From Terebella lapidaria (Eukaryota; Annelida; Polychaeta; Terebellida; Terebellidae), in the NCBI GenBank assembly GCA_949152475.1, contig OX424562.1, forward strand, positions 25,110,209 through 25,174,208: a stretch of DNA of 64,000 nucleotides. The letters are read 5' to 3'. Shown in pieces: positions 60,632-64,000 of this stretch. The stretch's first letter is position 1. Each line of letters begins with the position of its first letter. The notes below the pieces were generated by a model. It ran no database searches, was not told the DNA's origin, and worked only from the letters and a program-made list of their open reading frames with translations. Made by a program: the position numbers and the translations under genes.

Positions 60632-62368
60632 CTTTTATTGTATATGACATGTAAAACCACTGATAACGGACATACAACAATGGATAAAGAACTGAGCATA
60701 ACGAATGATCAACATAGAATACAGAACGAAGCATGAAGAAGGAAAGAGCCAGAATTCTATGCACCATTATTACACCAGGCGGCGCGGAGAGCAAGCTGAA
60801 GCACTGTGAATCGCGGTCTGTCTCCTTGTTGGTTCTTTTTAACTAACTCATATGTACCCATGACCCTCCTATGCCAGGCACAGACCACACTAATATCTTT
60901 CATAGGATCAATAGGGATCGTTTGTATGTTGCCATGTGTTTGCACAAAGAGGATGACATATATGCCAATATGTCGAAAACCACCCAAAATGGCAAAAACA
61001 AATAACTGATTCACAGACCCCAAGACTCCTTTGTACCGGGCACAGATCCCACTATTATCTTCCACAGGGTCAATGGGGATCATTTGCAAGTGGTTTCTGC
61101 CATTTTTGGTGGTTTTCGACATCCTGGCATATGTGCCATCCCCTTTGTGCCACCATATGACCACTTCCAAGCGATTCATTTTGACCCTATATAGAAGATA
61201 TTAATGGGGTCTGTGTCCCGCATAGAAGGGGCATGGGTACATGTAAACCATTCAAAAAGACCCAACAAGGAGACAGGCCGCGATTCACAGTACTTCAGCG
61301 TGCTCTTAGCGCCGCCTGGTGTAATAATGGTGCATAGAATTTTGGCGCATTCGTTTTTCATGCTTCGTTCTTAAGGCTACTGTATAGTAACTATAATGGC
61401 CATTCAACTCAATGTTAAATGATCTTACTTTGACGGTCAATAACACCTTCCTAAAAAAATCCCAGCCTAACCATTATGCTATTTTTGTCAATTGAAGTAT
61501 TGGGCATCGCGTGATAAGCATGAATATATTTGACGACACATGGGATTTTTCGTTATTCTGCCTTGAATGGACCCGGGGTGAAAATACCCGAAATTGTGGG
61601 TGCTGATGGCCATTCAAAACCCCTTTGCTTCCTCATCTCCTGAGAAAAACGATGACAAGATACTGCCTTGAAAACCGGGTTATTTTTTCCCAGCAGTGTG
61701 TTCTTTCAAAAGAATATACACTCGTCCATAAATCTGGCGTAAAAAAAATATATGAGGTGATATCACACAATAGTTTCCCTTTAAATTGCCTAAGTGAGGT
61801 GAACGCTCGCTGATTGGCTGAGCGAGTTACCGTACTATGCCCTTATTGTAGTCCACTCCAAACAGTGAGGAAAGGGGGTCAAAGAAGTTTTCAAAATAAA
61901 TGACTGTATTAACAAAATCTAGAGCTCCGAAATGACATATTTTATAGAGTAACTGATCAGCATCCTAAAACTGAAAAGAAAATAGGGGGTCACCGTATCC
62001 GTTCTCTTGGAAAACAAGATGCAAGATGTGAACATGAGCAAAAAATGTGTAAAAAATACCATAAATGAAGCCATTTTAGTAAATGTTTGTGTTTTTTGAT
62101 CGAATATGTCGAAGAAACCAGCAAGGTGACCTCCTATTTTCTTTTCAGTATTAGAATGCTGATCAGTTACTCTATAAAATATGTTATTTTGAAGAGATAA
62201 TATTCAAGATATAACTTTTAAATTTTGACTTTTCATAACCTCCCTGTTTGTAGCGGACTACGTTAATTCTATGTTGATCATTCGTTATGCTCTGTGGATA
62301 AATAAACGTTATTTATCCATTGTTGTATGCCAATCATTCGTGGTTTTATATGTCATATACAATAAAAG
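60632..62368. mobile_element. Composite element of nested inverted repeats
   Basis: Outer arms of about 90-100 bases, 60632-60723 and 62268-62368, are inverted copies (both read CTTTTATTGTATATGACAT... inward and share GAGCATAACGAATGATCAAC). Between them lie two further hairpins: 60724-61370 (arms of about 130 bases, starting GAACGAAGCATGAA) and 61848-62261 (arms of about 140 bases containing GAGTAACTGATCAGCAT). No transposase is seen. I could not define a target duplication. It could be one foldback element or three nested ones. Confidence 0.7.
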
Positions 62369-62388
62369 ATAAAGGATAAAAAAAAATT

Positions 62389-64000
62389 AGCCCAAGGGCT
62401 AAGAAAGGTTACCGGACAATGTTTTACATTTTATATATTAGCCATTTTGTCCCGAGACCTTGACAACAAGGTCAAATTCAAGGTCACAAGAATATTCAGC
62501 ATATATCATTTCATGTCCACAATTGATTTTCCTAAGCTGCAAAATTGACAATGAGCAAGATATTAACGATTTTGTGTTCTGACCTTGGAGATGAGATCAA
62601 ATTCAAGGTCATGAGAATGTTCAGCATATATCAATTCCTATATGTGCTCAATTGATTGCAAAGCTGTAAGTTCGATAATAAACGAGATATTAACCATTTT
62701 GTGCTTTGACCTTGAAAATGAGGTCATTGATTTGTAAGCTGTAAAGTCGATAAGTGAGATTTTAGCCATTTTTTCCTATGACCTTGAAGATGGAGAACAA
62801 GGTCAAATTGAAAGTCATCAGAATATTCGGCGTATATCATTTCCTATACATCCACAACTGATTTTCTAACCTGTGAAGTCGATAATAAGCAAGATATTAG
62901 CCATTTTGTGCTGTTGACTTTGAAAATTAGATCAGAGGTCAAATTCAAGGTCACGGGAATATTCGGCATATATCATTTCCTATATGTCCACAATTGATCC
63001 CTAAGCTGTAAAATCGATAATAAGTGAGATATTACCCATTTTGTCCTGTGACCTTGAAAATGAGGTCAAAGGTCAAATTCAAGGTCATGACAATAATCTG
63101 CATATATCATTTCCTATATGTTCATAATTGATTCCTAAGCTGTAAAGTCGATAACAAGCGAGATATTAGCTATTTTGTCCTGTGACCTTGAAAATGAGGT
63201 CAAAGGTCAAATTCAAGGTCATGAGAATATTCGGCATATATTATTTCCTATATGTCCACAATTGATTTCTAATCTGTAAAGTCGATAATAAGTGAGATAT
63301 TAGCTATTTTGTGGTCTGACCCTTGAAACTGAGGTCAGAGGTCAATTCAAGGTCACGAGAATATTCAGCATATATCATTTCCTATATGTCCACAATTTAT
63401 TTCTAGTGTCTAATCTCAATATTGAGTGAGATATTAGACATAATGTGTCCCATTATAAAGCATACGAGAGTTTAACATGGAAAAGTCTCATTTGGGCCGA
63501 GTTTGGGCCAAAAAGGCCCACTTCCAGCAAATCAAGCGCAACGAAACTTATACACATCACAGTAGTACATATGAGGAGTGTTCTGTATTAAAAAGAAACT
63601 TGAAAATGAGGCCAAAAGTCAAATTCAAAGTCACAAAAATATTATGGATATATCATTTCCTATATGTCCACGATTGAGTCCTAAGCTATAAAATCGATAA
63701 TAGCGAGATATTAGCCATTTTGTGCTATGACCTTGAAAATAAGGTCAAAGGTCAAATTTAAGGTCATCAGAATATTCAGTGTATATCCTTTCCTATATGT
63801 CCACACTTGATTCCTAAGCTGTAAAGTCGATAATAAGCGAGATATTAGCCATTTTGTCCCGTGACCTTGAAAATGAGGTCAAAGGTCAAATTCAAGGTCA
63901 CGTGCATATTCAGCATATATCATTTCTTATATGTTCACAATTGATCCCTAAGCTGTAAAGTCGATAATAAGTGAGATATTAGCCATTTTGTCCCGTGACC
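62389..64000 (-). repeat. 134-bp satellite with AGGTCA half-sites (AGGTTACC family)
   Basis: Starts at the inverted family terminus (TTAGCCCAAGGGCTAA, then AGGTTACCGGAC at about 62408) and continues as about 11 diverged units to the window edge. The phase marker GTCGATAATAAG recurs every 132-135 bp (for example 62746, 62878, 63013, 63147, 63281, and 63691, 63826, 63960). Most units carry GTGACCTTGA, then one or two direct AGGTCA copies, then TCAAGGTCA. The array runs on beyond the window. Confidence 0.88.

Noticed and set aside
60757-61179. 140-codon minus-strand frame
   Set aside because: Lies across the arms of a long inverted repeat; its internal repetition reflects the hairpin, not a protein.

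Overview
The window looks like nuclear DNA of a marine invertebrate animal. Genes are split by GT-AG introns with consistent phases, the families are metazoan (a Ski-family corepressor, a fibrinogen-related secreted protein, a beta-1,4-glycosyltransferase, an SLC16-like carrier, a Ly6/uPAR protein), and the intergenic DNA is AT-rich with many short non-autonomous DNA transposons. The recurring 8-mer TAGGCCTA and long poly-G/poly-C tracts fit a non-vertebrate deuterostome or a lophotrochozoan. The sequence alone does not let me name the species.

Layout. 1-22 kb is a repeat-poor domain around one developmental regulator, an SKI-family transcriptional corepressor (SKOR/Fussel/CORL type, + strand, coding exons between 12318 and 20113), with a likely leader exon ending at 8471 and a large, partly GC-rich 5 kb intron. 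At the far left, two splice-bounded open segments on the minus strand may be exons of an unidentified gene. 22-28 kb is mostly AT-rich and gene-free and carries a foldback-type transposon built on 22-bp palindromic units. At 28.4-30.8 kb lies a four-exon fibrinogen-related protein gene (+). Tail-to-tail with it is a single-exon, 651-residue beta-1,4-galactosyltransferase/N-acetylgalactosaminyltransferase family gene (-, 32274-34229). 34-41 kb is transposon country: an element carrying RFX-type X-box palindromes, a second foldback element with a 6-bp target duplication, and an exact 70-bp tandem duplication. A five-exon SLC16/monocarboxylate-transporter-like gene (+) lies at 41324-43786. From 44 kb to the end, repeats dominate. 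One family is rich in nuclear-receptor half-sites and has hairpin ends; there are also a hAT-type element, Tc1/mariner-like miniature elements, two broken LINE reverse transcriptase remnants and nested inverted repeats. Most of these from 50.8 to 57.8 kb sit inside the 7.5 kb first intron of a three-exon GPI-anchored Ly6/uPAR gene (-, 50010-58072).

The genes are individually regulated animal genes with no operon or shared pathway. Three of them (fibrinogen-related, glycosyltransferase, Ly6) belong to the secretory/cell-surface system, but nothing in the sequence shows that they work together. I saw no retrovirus-like or capsid-bearing element and no rRNA, convincing tRNA or CRISPR array. The most interesting material is the set of structured repeats: two unrelated foldback elements with a similar plan, a 134-bp satellite with repeated DR1 nuclear-receptor motifs, an interspersed element with perfect X-boxes, and a minisatellite in the fibrinogen-related gene that has copied an exon end together with its splice donor.
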